Part shown: one piece after another, positions 16,908-26,148 of the stretch
Layout of the letters: every line of letters starts with the position of its first letter
Numbering within the stretch: position 1 is the stretch's first letter
Assembly: GCA_902799855.1 (NCBI GenBank)
Contig: CADCCA010000016.1
Location: forward strand, 1 to 33,322
DNA length: 33,322 bases
From: an uncultured Erysipelotrichaceae bacterium
Lineage (GTDB): Bacteria; Bacillota_I; Bacilli_A; RFN20; CAG-826
Direction: 5' to 3'
Program-made: the position numbers and the translations under genes
Notes under the pieces: model-generated
What the model saw: the letters and a program-made list of their open reading frames with translations, nothing else
Told to the model about the DNA's origin: nothing
Database searches by the model: none

Positions 16908-18560
16908 ATGAAAAAAGCAAAATTATGGTGTGGAGCTTTCTTAGCCGCACTCCTCAGCGTGACCGCATTAACTGCCTGTGGCGGTGGTGGCGGTGGTGAA
17001 GATAAGTATGACAAGAAAAATCGTCTTATCTTAGATCTTAAAAACGTCTATTTTGATCAATGGGTCGGTGAAGATAACTACACCGAACTATTAAATGAAA
17101 AATTCGGTGTCAGTATTAAAGCTAGTAACTACTCTTATTCCAGCTGGGATACACAAGTTGGTACAGCGATTAATGGTAATAACTTAACTGACACCATCCA
17201 ATACAACCTTAAAGCGTATAACTTTGGTTCCAGTTATGAAAAATGGGTTGGTTATGGCATGCTCAAGCCATTACCAGATGATATGTCCAGATGGCCAAAT
17301 ATCCAAAATCTTTTAAATAACATCAGCAGTATTGATTATTTAAAGATTGATGGCAAATTGTATGGCATTCCAATCGCTAACGACATTTCTAACCCAACAA
17401 AAGACTTCTCTAATATGACTTATGTCTATCGTCGTGACTGGGCTAAACAAATCGATGAAATGAATAAGGATACCGCTGGATATCAACCAGTTTATAGAGA
17501 AAACGATGTTTATACTTGGGAAGAATTCAATCGTTTATTAGGCGTTTTCAAGGCTAACATCAAAACATTATCTCAAACTGATAAATCTGATGTTTTAGTG
17601 GATGAAGCTTGGGGTTTCCCATCAGTCACTAACTTCTATAAAAATGCTCCTCACTGCTACACAAAAGATAGTAGTGGCAAAGCCATCAACGCTTTCACAA
17701 GTGATGAATACGTTGCAGGTTTAGATGTCGCTAAACAATTAGTAGAAGATAAGATTTATTCCCCAGATCAATGTAACTGGAAAGAAGAAGACGGTGACGC
17801 TACAAATGCCTATTTAGCAGGTAAAGCCGCTGTCTTATATGATAACTTCTCCTTATCTAACTATCTCAAACTTAGAACAAACTTTAAGAACCAACGCAAA
17901 ACTTCAACCGATGAAGCTTTAAACGATGGCACGGCCTTCTTAAAAGTTAAAGGACCAGATGGTAAATACGCTATCGAAAGTACAGAAAACTGGTTCTCCA
18001 TGACCATGTTCAATCATAAGATTTCTGATAACAAGATGAGTAAAATCCTTGATATCATCAATTACTTATTAAGCGAAGAAGGCACAAGACTTGCTATCTT
18101 TGGTCAAGAAGGCTATGACTACACAATTGACCCAGTTACTGGTGAAGTGATTCTTAATGAAATGAGCTGGGAAAAAGATATCAATACAGGTGAATACGCT
18201 CCAAAAACAAATGGTGCTAAATATTTACGTTATATGGCAACCTTAGGTAACGATACCAAAGCCGTTGACCCATATACCGATATGAAGGCTTATAACATCC
18301 TCAATGCTTGGATTAATGAAATGAAAGCCGCCAAAGAAGCTGATCAATTAAGATTGGTCAAAGAACCAGCGGACCTCAGCTGGATGTCTACTCCAACAAA
18401 GAACAGTAGAACAAAAGCGTTATTAGAAAACGCTAAACTGTCTGCGACTAACTATTGCTTTGGTGATTTCAAAACTAAAGATGCCTACATTGCTGACGTT
18501 AATAAAACCGTTGGTTGGACAAAAGCTTTAGAAGAAATGAATGAAAAGTTAGGAAAATAA
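16908..18560 (+). CDS. Extracellular solute-binding lipoprotein of the sugar importer
   Basis: 550 aa. Lipobox LTAC (Cys24) then six Gly. The large size and the class 1 extracellular binding-protein pattern (NLTDTIQYNL, the KPLPDDMSRWPNIQ stretch, the GIPIAND segment and SEEGTRLAIFGQEGYDY near the end) match LplA-type proteins that feed LplB/YtcP permeases. It captures oligosaccharide outside the membrane. An optimal AGGAGGT at 16891-16897 suggests high expression, usual for binding proteins. Ligand specificity cannot be read; a beta-mannan fragment is inferred from the GH130 neighbours. Confidence 0.92.
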   Translation: MKKAKLWCGAFLAALLSVTALTACGGGGGGEDKYDKKNRLILDLKNVYFDQWVGEDNYTELLNEKFGVSIKASNYSYSSWDTQVGTAINGNNLTDTIQYNLKAYNFGSSYEKWVGYGMLKPLPDDMSRWPNIQNLLNNISSIDYLKIDGKLYGIPIANDISNPTKDFSNMTYVYRRDWAKQIDEMNKDTAGYQPVYRENDVYTWEEFNRLLGVFKANIKTLSQTDKSDVLVDEAWGFPSVTNFYKNAPHCYTKDSSGKAINAFTSDEYVAGLDVAKQLVEDKIYSPDQCNWKEEDGDATNAYLAGKAAVLYDNFSLSNYLKLRTNFKNQRKTSTDEALNDGTAFLKVKGPDGKYAIESTENWFSMTMFNHKISDNKMSKILDIINYLLSEEGTRLAIFGQEGYDYTIDPVTGEVILNEMSWEKDINTGEYAPKTNGAKYLRYMATLGNDTKAVDPYTDMKAYNILNAWINEMKAAKEADQLRLVKEPADLSWMSTPTKNSRTKALLENAKLSATNYCFGDFKTKDAYIADVNKTVGWTKALEEMNEKLGK

Positions 18561-18563
18561 TTT

Positions 18564-20108
18564 ATGAACAAGGCGAATAAACTAATTACTATCGCATTGT
18601 TATCGTCTTGCACTGTCGCTATGGCTGGTTGTAACGGAGGTCAGGCTAAAAGAGAAGCCGATAAAGATAATATCGTCTTTATTAAAGATGACATTGTTTT
18701 AGACTCTTTTGAAGGCTTAGGTGTGGAGTGGGGTACTTATGAAGATCCAGATAAACTCTCCGCTGCTTCTTGGGCTAGATCCCTAGAAATCATGGACCGA
18801 CTCAACCCACAAGTGACAAGATGTATGCTCAACTATGACTGGTTTATCACTAATTTCGATGATAAATACGATGATGATAAATCAAATGATACTTGGGAAT
18901 ATAACTTTGCGAATAAATACATGGATAACACTGTCGATGTCTTAAGATATTGCGATGATCATAACATCGAAGTGGCATTTGGCTGTTGGAACGTCCCTGG
19001 TAACTTAGGCGCGGACCAATACCACATGTTTGATGAAGTCACTAGTGACGCTAGATGGGCGAAGATGACCGCTGATGTTTTGGAATATCTCGTTGTTAAA
19101 CAAGGCATTAGATGCATCAAATATTTCGTTAATTCCAACGAACCAAACTACACCGGTGTTGAAGGCAGATCTAAAAACTTTAATAACAACTTTAACGTTT
19201 GGGCAAAAGGTGTCCAAAATGTTAGAAAAGCTCTCGATGATAGAGGCTTAGGCAATATTAAAATTGTCGGTGGCGATACCACTGGCTTTGAAGGTACTGA
19301 AGAATATTTCACTGGTATCTCAAAAAGCAAAGCACTTAGAGAAAGCGTTGGTGATTATGGCTTCCACGTCTATTGCCCAAATATGACTATTGATAGAGGC
19401 ACATTAGCCACAACCGTCCGTACCATGTATCAAAAAACCAAGAAAAACGATGGCCAATTAGGTGTGACAAGAATGCCACACATTTGGGAAGCCGGTCTAT
19501 ATGATGGCAAAAATGCTGAAACAGACTCTAACGCTTTAATCGCCAACTTCTCATATGGTCTTAGAATGGCGGATTACACCCTCCAATGCGCTACCGCAGG
19601 TGTTAACGCTATCGTTTATTGGGACTTTGATGATGGCATGCACTTCATGTATCACGATGATGGCACAACCAACTCCAAAGGTTGGGGTATGTTCTCATCA
19701 TTAAGTACAGATACCGCTACTAAACAAAGATTAAGACCTTGGTATCATTCATCCGTCTTGTTAACAAACTTAATGCTTAGAGGCAGTAAGATTATGGATT
19801 ATCCTGCTAATGATCCAGAAATCGATAACACATTTAGAAGCATGGGTGTCCTTGGTCCAAATAATAATTACGCTGGTGTCGTCGCTATTAATAGAGGCCT
19901 TTTACCAGTCACTAAGACATTCAGAATGAGTGAAGAATTCAATGATAGTGGTAAAGTCTATGTTTATATCTATAACGAAAACGAATTAAAACTCGGTGAT
20001 GATGGCTTTGTGAAAGAAAATCAAGTTCTAGAAATGAGCCTTAGAGATCAAATTGAAATCTCCATTCCTCAAAACACCATGATTATTCTTTCCAGTAAGG
20101 AGCTATAA
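18564..20108 (+). CDS. Glycoside hydrolase-like lipoprotein, clan A (TIM barrel) type
   Basis: 514 aa. Signal peptide with Cys23 (AMAGC, Met at -3). The barrel opens with SFEGLGVEWGTYEDP, has MLNYDWF and AFGCWNVPG blocks, then YFVNSNEPNYTG where Glu193 sits in a classic NEP acid/base motif, FHVYCP, and PHIWEAGLYDG where Glu309 is the probable nucleophile; a C-terminal beta domain (about 410-514) follows. The pattern is that of a retaining clan A enzyme (GH5, GH30 and GH39 relatives). I cannot place it in a family. It is the best candidate in the window for the enzyme that cuts the polymer or its side groups outside the cell. It starts 3 bp after the binding-protein gene, whose end supplies AGGAAAA as ribosome binding site. 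Confidence 0.72.
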   Translation: MNKANKLITIALLSSCTVAMAGCNGGQAKREADKDNIVFIKDDIVLDSFEGLGVEWGTYEDPDKLSAASWARSLEIMDRLNPQVTRCMLNYDWFITNFDDKYDDDKSNDTWEYNFANKYMDNTVDVLRYCDDHNIEVAFGCWNVPGNLGADQYHMFDEVTSDARWAKMTADVLEYLVVKQGIRCIKYFVNSNEPNYTGVEGRSKNFNNNFNVWAKGVQNVRKALDDRGLGNIKIVGGDTTGFEGTEEYFTGISKSKALRESVGDYGFHVYCPNMTIDRGTLATTVRTMYQKTKKNDGQLGVTRMPHIWEAGLYDGKNAETDSNALIANFSYGLRMADYTLQCATAGVNAIVYWDFDDGMHFMYHDDGTTNSKGWGMFSSLSTDTATKQRLRPWYHSSVLLTNLMLRGSKIMDYPANDPEIDNTFRSMGVLGPNNNYAGVVAINRGLLPVTKTFRMSEEFNDSGKVYVYIYNENELKLGDDGFVKENQVLEMSLRDQIEISIPQNTMIILSSKEL

Positions 20109-20111
20109 ACT

Positions 20112-22811
20112 ATGAAAAAAAGATATTTAGGTTTATTACTCCTTCCATTAATGATTGCTGCTTGTAGTGGTCAAGCTGGTGGTAATTCTATTCCAGATTA
20201 TAGTTATGATAGTCACACCATTAATCACGAAAGAAAAACTGGCGAGATTGCTGCCTTTGATTTAATTGCCCCTAACGATGGATTAGTGGTGGAAGGCTCA
20301 TGCACATTCACATGGGGCGCTTCCAACAACAACGCTGATTACTTCATTTTAGAAATCGCCAGCACGAATACATTTGTGACTGATGATATTGATGAAGTCT
20401 ACGTTAGAGAAAGCAATATCACACAAAATAGTTTCTATTTAAATTACTCTCTTCCTAAAAAAGACATCCTTTATTACTGGAGAGTAACCGCGGTCAACAA
20501 AGACCATTCCAAACAAGCAAATGACATTGCTAATTTCTATTACAAAGCCCCTGAAGTTGGTGAAATTCCAATCAAGATTGAAGATGAACAAGATTGGGTT
20601 TTACACAAAGAAGGTAGCTACGCTGATATTTCTATTGATAGAAGTGACTTCTTTGGTACAGGCAATGATTCTTTAGCGATTGTTTTTGATAAAGAACATA
20701 CCCTTCAAGAACCATTTGAAGAACATGTCAGTAGTAATGGTTGGATTGTTATTACTAAGAATGAAGACCGCGAACTTTATGGCACGGATGCCTTCTATTT
20801 CAATTTCTATTATTCTGGTCATGACGCGAATGTCTTAGTCCGTGTTCTTGACTATGATGGTGAATATTGGCATAAACAAATTCAAATCGCTAATAACTCC
20901 AAACAAACTATTCTTGTTAAATATGAAGAATTTGAATTAAGAACCGCGGGTACAAATATCTTCAATAGAAAATTTGACTGGGAACACATCAGATATTTCG
21001 AAATTGTTTTTGAAAGAACATTTGGTGATGGTATTTGCTTATTTAGCAATATCAAAGCGGTCAAATTTGATTCCTATAAGAATATGTTTGTAGAAAAGAT
21101 GGATTTCAGAAGTACCGATATGAAAGATTGGACTTTTGAAAACTTCAATTTCGAAAAGACAATTTCTGAAAACGGTGATGAAATTACCTTAACTTATGAT
21201 ACCGCGAAAGGTTTCAGTGGTTATGGTTTCCAAAACATCAACGTTTATAAATATTTCGTTCAAGGTGACGCTATTAAGATGAAAGTGAAATATACCGGTA
21301 CTGGTAATAACGCCAACTTCTACTTCCGTATCCTTGAAGAAGATAACGATAGATGGCAGTTTAAGACACCATTTACCTATTTTACGAGGGATGAGTATAA
21401 AGAATTAGTTATTCCTCTAAAAGCCTTCCAAAGAACCGATTACATGACTGGTGATGGTGCAAAGCAATTCTATTACATTCAAAAGTTCAATGTCGGTTTG
21501 GCGGATAACTACACATCAGGCACTATCTCTATTAAAGATTTAGAAGTTATCAAGATCAGAGACATTCTTCCTGAAGACGCTCAAATCGTTGAAAGCAACG
21601 GCTTAAGCAGACGCGTTGTGCCAAATACTGGCTGTATCGATGATTTCAATAACTACAACATCTATACAGAAATGTATTACTCTTGGGAACAAAGCGTTGT
21701 TAATAAAGACGAGGCTATGAAACTTGATACTCTCCACAAAAATGGTGGTATTGATAACCCATATTGTGCGGAATTCGATTACAAAGCCGATATGGAAATG
21801 GCGACATATCAAATCTATATGGACACAACTGCAGTCCAGGATAAGAATGCTTTCTCCATTTGGTTAAAAGACGCTTCTGTTAAACCAGATGATGCCGCAG
21901 TCAGTTATCTAAAAGATGACGATGTCGCTGCAGAAATGACCATCCAATTAACTATGGATTCTGGTGAATGGTATCGCTTTATCATTGATAAAGTCAACAA
22001 AGAGTGGCATAAGTATACGATTTGCTTCTCTGACTTCTTCTTACAAAATGGTGATACTTTATTCGATGATCCAAAACCATTAAGCAGTAACCATATCATT
22101 CATATGGCCTTTGGTTTCAAATATTTCTATTACGATGAATCTGGTAAGTCACATCCAACATATGCGATTGCTAACCCAGTTTATATCGATGAAATTTATC
22201 TCACCAATGCCTCAAGCTCAAGTGTGGAAGAATTATCTGGCACGATCAGCGAAGATAAAGATGGTTCAGGTAGAGCTACCATTGAAACAATGGAAAATTA
22301 TCAATCAACCGCAGAAATCTTTGGTTATTGGAGCTATGGCAACAACATGGAATATAATTCTATCGAATTATCTAATGTCGTTTCATCTCAAGGTGGTAAT
22401 CATTCCATCAAGATGCACTATAAAGGCGCTAATTCAGTGTCCTACGCTAGAAAGACTCCGTTTGCGAGAAACATTCAAGCTAGAGGCGTTTGCCTTGATA
22501 TTAAAGGTGATGGCAAAGCCACTGTGTACTTGAACCTCAACTGGAGAGTTTCTGCTAGCACATTACTCAAGATGCGCTATGCGATTACCAACATTCCAAC
22601 AACATGGACACGCTACGAGTTAGGCTTTGACTTATTCAAAGATATCGCTGGTTCCACAAACACTATTGGTTTAAACGATGCTAAAGCGATTGAATCCATT
22701 TCATTCGGTATCGTCAATAGCGATAACAGCGATAGTGATATCTATGTCGATAACTTAAGACTCCTTAAGGAAATCGATTATGAAGATCGTATCGTGACAC
22801 CCATTAATTAG
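20112..22811 (+). CDS. Large multidomain surface lipoprotein, probably glycan-binding
   Basis: 899 aa. Lipobox IAAC (Cys18). An N-terminal fibronectin-III-like domain (about 45-150; FDLIAPNDG, FTWGASNNNADYFILEI, YYWRVTAVN) is followed by several beta-sandwich modules resembling CBM11/CIA30-type galactose-binding folds: about 155-330, 330-515, 525-735 and 745-890, each ending in a strand such as NIKAVKFD, IKDLEVIKI, YIDEIYLTN and VDNLRLLK. No catalytic pair is seen. Probably presents the substrate to the neighbouring hydrolase and the importer. AAGGAG at 20097-20102 is the ribosome binding site; its TAG stop overlaps the binding site of the next gene. Confidence 0.75.
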   Translation: MKKRYLGLLLLPLMIAACSGQAGGNSIPDYSYDSHTINHERKTGEIAAFDLIAPNDGLVVEGSCTFTWGASNNNADYFILEIASTNTFVTDDIDEVYVRESNITQNSFYLNYSLPKKDILYYWRVTAVNKDHSKQANDIANFYYKAPEVGEIPIKIEDEQDWVLHKEGSYADISIDRSDFFGTGNDSLAIVFDKEHTLQEPFEEHVSSNGWIVITKNEDRELYGTDAFYFNFYYSGHDANVLVRVLDYDGEYWHKQIQIANNSKQTILVKYEEFELRTAGTNIFNRKFDWEHIRYFEIVFERTFGDGICLFSNIKAVKFDSYKNMFVEKMDFRSTDMKDWTFENFNFEKTISENGDEITLTYDTAKGFSGYGFQNINVYKYFVQGDAIKMKVKYTGTGNNANFYFRILEEDNDRWQFKTPFTYFTRDEYKELVIPLKAFQRTDYMTGDGAKQFYYIQKFNVGLADNYTSGTISIKDLEVIKIRDILPEDAQIVESNGLSRRVVPNTGCIDDFNNYNIYTEMYYSWEQSVVNKDEAMKLDTLHKNGGIDNPYCAEFDYKADMEMATYQIYMDTTAVQDKNAFSIWLKDASVKPDDAAVSYLKDDDVAAEMTIQLTMDSGEWYRFIIDKVNKEWHKYTICFSDFFLQNGDTLFDDPKPLSSNHIIHMAFGFKYFYYDESGKSHPTYAIANPVYIDEIYLTNASSSSVEELSGTISEDKDGSGRATIETMENYQSTAEIFGYWSYGNNMEYNSIELSNVVSSQGGNHSIKMHYKGANSVSYARKTPFARNIQARGVCLDIKGDGKATVYLNLNWRVSASTLLKMRYAITNIPTTWTRYELGFDLFKDIAGSTNTIGLNDAKAIESISFGIVNSDNSDSDIYVDNLRLLKEIDYEDRIVTPIN

Positions 22812-22820
22812 GAGGAACTA

Positions 22821-23840
22821 ATGATGAAATTTGAAAAATACAAAAATAATCCAATTTTAAAACCAAATCCTCAAAATCAATGGGAAGAACTTTGTGTTTT
22901 AAATCCTGCTGCTGTTTATAACGAAGAAGACCAAACATTTTATATGGTCTATCGTGCAGCGGGAAATGATAAAACTCATATCATTCATTTAGGACTTGCC
23001 ACTAGTAAAGATGGAATTAACTTTACCCGTGTATCGGATAAACCATTATTAAGTGGTGATCCAAATGGCTTAGACGCTGGTGGTTGTGAAGACCCGAGAC
23101 TTGTGAAAATGGGTGATTACTTCTATCTCACCTATGCGTCTCGTCCATTCCCTCCAGGCCAATACTGGAGAGAAGATAAAGAATATTTTGGTTTCCAACC
23201 AGAATATGGTCCAAAAGTTTTAGTGTATAACAACACTCTTACACATTTAGCGATTTCTAAAGATTTAAGAAATTGGAAGAAACTTGGACCAATGACTGAT
23301 TCACATTTTGATGACCGTGATGTCATCTTATTCCCTGAAACAATTAACGGTAAATTCTATATGCTTTCAAGAGCGATGGAAAGATGCGGAGAAGGCTATC
23401 CAAATAAGAATCCTGCTATTTGGTTATCAAGTAGTGACGATTTATTACACTGGGATAATTACAAACTTCTCATGCAAGGTGAAACCGATTGGGAAGATAA
23501 AAAGATTGGTGCGGGCACCCCTCCAATCAAAACAAAAGATGGCTGGCTCGTTTTATATCATGGCGTTTCCACAAAAGATGATGCCTATAGAGTCGGCGCG
23601 ATTCTTTTAGATTTAAACGATCCATTTAAGATTTTGGCGAGAACTAAAGATTTCTTAATGGAACCAGCCGAACCATATGAAACAAATGGTTATTATAATG
23701 GCTGCGTTTTCCCAACCGCAGTAGTGGATAAAGACGGTAAGTTATTCATCTACTATGGCGCGGGTGATAAAGTCGTTTGCTTAGCGACATGCGATAAAGA
23801 AGCGCTTCTCAAATATTTAAAGGAGGAATGCCGTGTATGA
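22821..23840 (+). CDS. GH130 family mannoside phosphorylase or mannosidase (second copy)
   Basis: 339 aa, cytoplasmic. NPILKPNPQNQWEE and VLNPAAVYNEEDQTFYMVYRAAG open the propeller; GGCEDPRLVKMGDYFYLTYASR holds the presumed catalytic Asp91; FPETINGKFYMLSRAMER and KKIGAGTPPIKTKDGWLVLYHGV are the later blades. It is only distantly like the first GH130 and must have another specificity. Relatives of this shape include manno-oligosaccharide phosphorylases and beta-1,2-mannosidases, and I cannot choose between phosphorolysis and hydrolysis. AGGAGG at 22810-22815 overlaps the upstream stop; ATG at 22821 (5 nt) or 22824 (8 nt) could be used. Confidence 0.88.
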   Translation: MMKFEKYKNNPILKPNPQNQWEELCVLNPAAVYNEEDQTFYMVYRAAGNDKTHIIHLGLATSKDGINFTRVSDKPLLSGDPNGLDAGGCEDPRLVKMGDYFYLTYASRPFPPGQYWREDKEYFGFQPEYGPKVLVYNNTLTHLAISKDLRNWKKLGPMTDSHFDDRDVILFPETINGKFYMLSRAMERCGEGYPNKNPAIWLSSSDDLLHWDNYKLLMQGETDWEDKKIGAGTPPIKTKDGWLVLYHGVSTKDDAYRVGAILLDLNDPFKILARTKDFLMEPAEPYETNGYYNGCVFPTAVVDKDGKLFIYYGAGDKVVCLATCDKEALLKYLKEECRV

Positions 23841-25059
23841 AACATATTAAATTATTAGGTTTAGCGATCTTATCGTTATCTTGTATCAGTGCGACTGTTC
23901 CTTTGAATGATGAACCTCCAGTTCCAGGATCAGTTATTCATTACGTCGACTTCTTTAATAACTTCAATCGTCAAGAATTCACTTTGTCTAACGGCACAAC
24001 CGGTAAAGGCAATAATATGATTTTCAAAACAATTGAAGTTAATGGCGAACATCCTATTGCGAAACCAGAAGAAGAACCAACAAGACCTAATTATGAATTC
24101 CAAGGCTGGTACAAAGAAGAAAAATGTATCAATGAGTGGAATTTTGAAAGCGACGTTGTTTTAAGCAATTTGCGTCTATTCGCTAAATGGGGTGTTGGTC
24201 AAAAAGAACAAGGTGTTGAACCAGAATACACACCTCCATCAACTGTTCTACCAGAAGATGCTGCTCAAGATTTCGTTATTAATTCAGTAATGAACTTCAA
24301 GATTAGCAAAAGTGACTCTATCAGTGTTTCTAGAGCAGCCTTAATGAAATTAGAAGCTAATAAAGATAATGTTCTTCCTTTGATGGAATATAAAGCCAAA
24401 GCCAGTAAGACTATTACTGCTACTTATGCTTCTAATTACATCACAGTGACATGCGGGTCTGAAACTTACAAAATTCGCGTGATGGATGGTTCTATGGACT
24501 TAGTTTTAGACAATTCCACATACGAAAACAAAGCCAAAAAGTACGAAGATAAAGCTCTTCATCTAAACAAGATTTAGAACCAGTTGTGAGCTTTAACCAC
24601 GGTATTGGTGGCACAACCATTGAACAATGGGACACTTCTTTAAACCAAAGATTAGTATATCCATATAAACCAAAAATGGTGGTCTACTATGTTGGTATCA
24701 ATAACGTTATCAATTCCAAACAAAGCGCTGCTACAATTTGGGACAATTTACAAACATTTATGAATAATACCCACGCTAATTTACCAGATACTAAAGTTCA
24801 ATACATTATGATGAACTTAATTCCTGGATATCGTGCATATTGGGATATTATCAACGAAGTAAACGCTAATCTCGTGGAATATCAAAAGACCAATACATGG
24901 CTCACATTAATTAATCCAGGAGAAGCCTTACTTAAAGAAAACGGCGAACCTAATGCCGCTTACTTTAGAACCGATGGTTTACACCTTTCACATTATGGTT
25001 ATGTGGTATGGGGCGACATCATCAAACAATCAATTTATAAAGGATTAGAAAACAAATAA
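23837..25059 (+). pseudogene. SGNH/GDSL esterase with InlB-like repeat, split by a frameshift
   Basis: Two adjoining frames look like one gene. Part one (23837-24577) has a signal peptide (MKHIKLLGLAILSLSC), an InlB/Flg_new-type repeat (about 50-115, FQGWYKEEKC) and a small beta domain, and stops at TAG. Part two (24586-25059) lacks a credible start and begins in SGNH block II (FNHGIGGTT), with block III (YVGINNV) and block V (DGLHLSHYGY). One extra base in AAACAAG (24565-24571) would join them as NKDLEPVVSFNHGIGG. Even joined, no block I GDS motif with the Ser nucleophile is evident. Start chosen at 23837, where ATGA overlaps the upstream stop, 10 nt after AGGAGG (23821-23826). Either a decayed gene or an assembly error. 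Confidence 0.7.
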
Positions 25060-25060
25060 T

Positions 25061-25549
25061 ATGGACTATAGTTTGGACATCCAATATGAGTATCATAAAG
25101 CCAAGTCTGTTTTCCTCAGATTATCTTTACTATTCTCTAGCCTATTCACCTTAATTCTCGTTGCGGATGTCCTGCTTGTGTCTTTAGCGGGAGAGGATTA
25201 TCTTCTTAACTTGTTGATTTCTATTATCCTAACCATTCTCTTCGTTTGGTTTTCCATTTTCTTCTTCACTAATATCTATGGAGAAGTGAATAACAAATAT
25301 CGTTTCTTCAAAGGCTATGAAAGTGGTATTAAACCAACTGAAGAGGTGGAATTTCTAAAGAAAAGTGATGAACTTTGCTATATCAATGGTGTCTATGCTT
25401 ACCCTTTATACGTTCGTTATGCGATTGGGTTAGATAGACAAGACAAAGTAATCTTCACTTTCAACAACAACATTGAATTTGAAATGGGTGATAAGTTAAC
25501 CATTACCACCTATCAAAGAATTCTCATCAAAGCGGAGAAACACTCATGA
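25061..25549 (+). CDS. Unrecognised small membrane protein (two membrane segments)
   Basis: 162 aa. Two adjacent hydrophobic segments (about 20-42 and 47-70) precede a charged C-terminal part of about 90 residues that is probably cytoplasmic and ends in short beta-like stretches (KVIFTFNNNIEFEMGDKLTIT). No family recognised. It starts one nt after the esterase remnant with a weak ribosome binding site, and its TGA overlaps the ATG of the next gene, so it is made together with the two membrane proteins that follow. The set sits between the glycan genes and the transporter ATPase. Confidence 0.7.
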   Translation: MDYSLDIQYEYHKAKSVFLRLSLLFSSLFTLILVADVLLVSLAGEDYLLNLLISIILTILFVWFSIFFFTNIYGEVNNKYRFFKGYESGIKPTEEVEFLKKSDELCYINGVYAYPLYVRYAIGLDRQDKVIFTFNNNIEFEMGDKLTITTYQRILIKAEKHS

Positions 25550-26148
25550 CTGAATTAAAAAAGAAAAGAGTCAAAACCGTTTTGAAATATACTTGGCCGT
25601 TTTATATCGTGGCCGGTATCTTGGTCTACATCGTGATGAGTGTCATTTTTAGAATCGCTCACCCAGTTCCTGGTTATAAGTCATTAACGCTTTTCATCAG
25701 TGGTGAAGTGACTGATTCTAAAAAACTTAGCGAGGACATGTATTTAAAATATCAAGATAACAATCTTAAGAGTTTCTCATGCATTTCTTCAAAAATAGAT
25801 GATCCAAACTATGCGACAAAGTTATCTGTTCCTGGCTATAACTCCACCGATGTATTAATTATTCCTACATCCAAATTAGAAACAATTGCCGTTTCATACT
25901 TCGCTATCGACTTAAAAGAAGAACTCATTAATTCTTATTTCCAAGGTTATTCCTTCTACGCTCAAAATGAAGTTAACTATGGTATCAAGGTTGATAAAAG
26001 CAAAGTTAATCAATATATGACTTTACCAAATGAAGATTGCTATATGTTCTTAAATGGTAAGAGTCAAAACTTAGGTGAATATAGTTTGAAAAAGCCTAAC
26101 AAAGATCACAACACAGCATTACGCTTAGTTAAAGATTGGGGGATGTAA
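25546..26148 (+). CDS. Unrecognised membrane-anchored protein
   Basis: 200 aa. A Lys/Arg-rich start (LKKKRVKTVLK) and one membrane helix (about 17-37) suggest an N-in anchor with an outside domain of about 160 residues. That domain has SCISSKIDDPNYATKL, a DVLIIPTSKLE strand-turn and a YSFYAQNEVNYGIKV stretch; the DVLIIP pattern resembles part of a periplasmic-binding fold, but this is weak. ATGA overlap with the gene before; its TAA overlaps the ATG of the gene after (TAATG at 26146-26150), so translation is coupled on both sides. Function unknown. Confidence 0.7.
   Translation: MTELKKKRVKTVLKYTWPFYIVAGILVYIVMSVIFRIAHPVPGYKSLTLFISGEVTDSKKLSEDMYLKYQDNNLKSFSCISSKIDDPNYATKLSVPGYNSTDVLIIPTSKLETIAVSYFAIDLKEELINSYFQGYSFYAQNEVNYGIKVDKSKVNQYMTLPNEDCYMFLNGKSQNLGEYSLKKPNKDHNTALRLVKDWGM

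Noticed and set aside
22111..22533. 140-residue open frame on the plus strand
   Set aside because: Lies wholly inside the 899-aa lipoprotein gene in another frame, with no ribosome binding site or recognisable motif.
24561..24580. Programmed -1 ribosomal frameshift joining the two SGNH parts
   Set aside because: The site reads A AAC AAG in the zero frame, which is not an X XXY YYZ slippery heptamer, and re-pairing after slippage would be poor. Simple mutation or sequence error is more likely.
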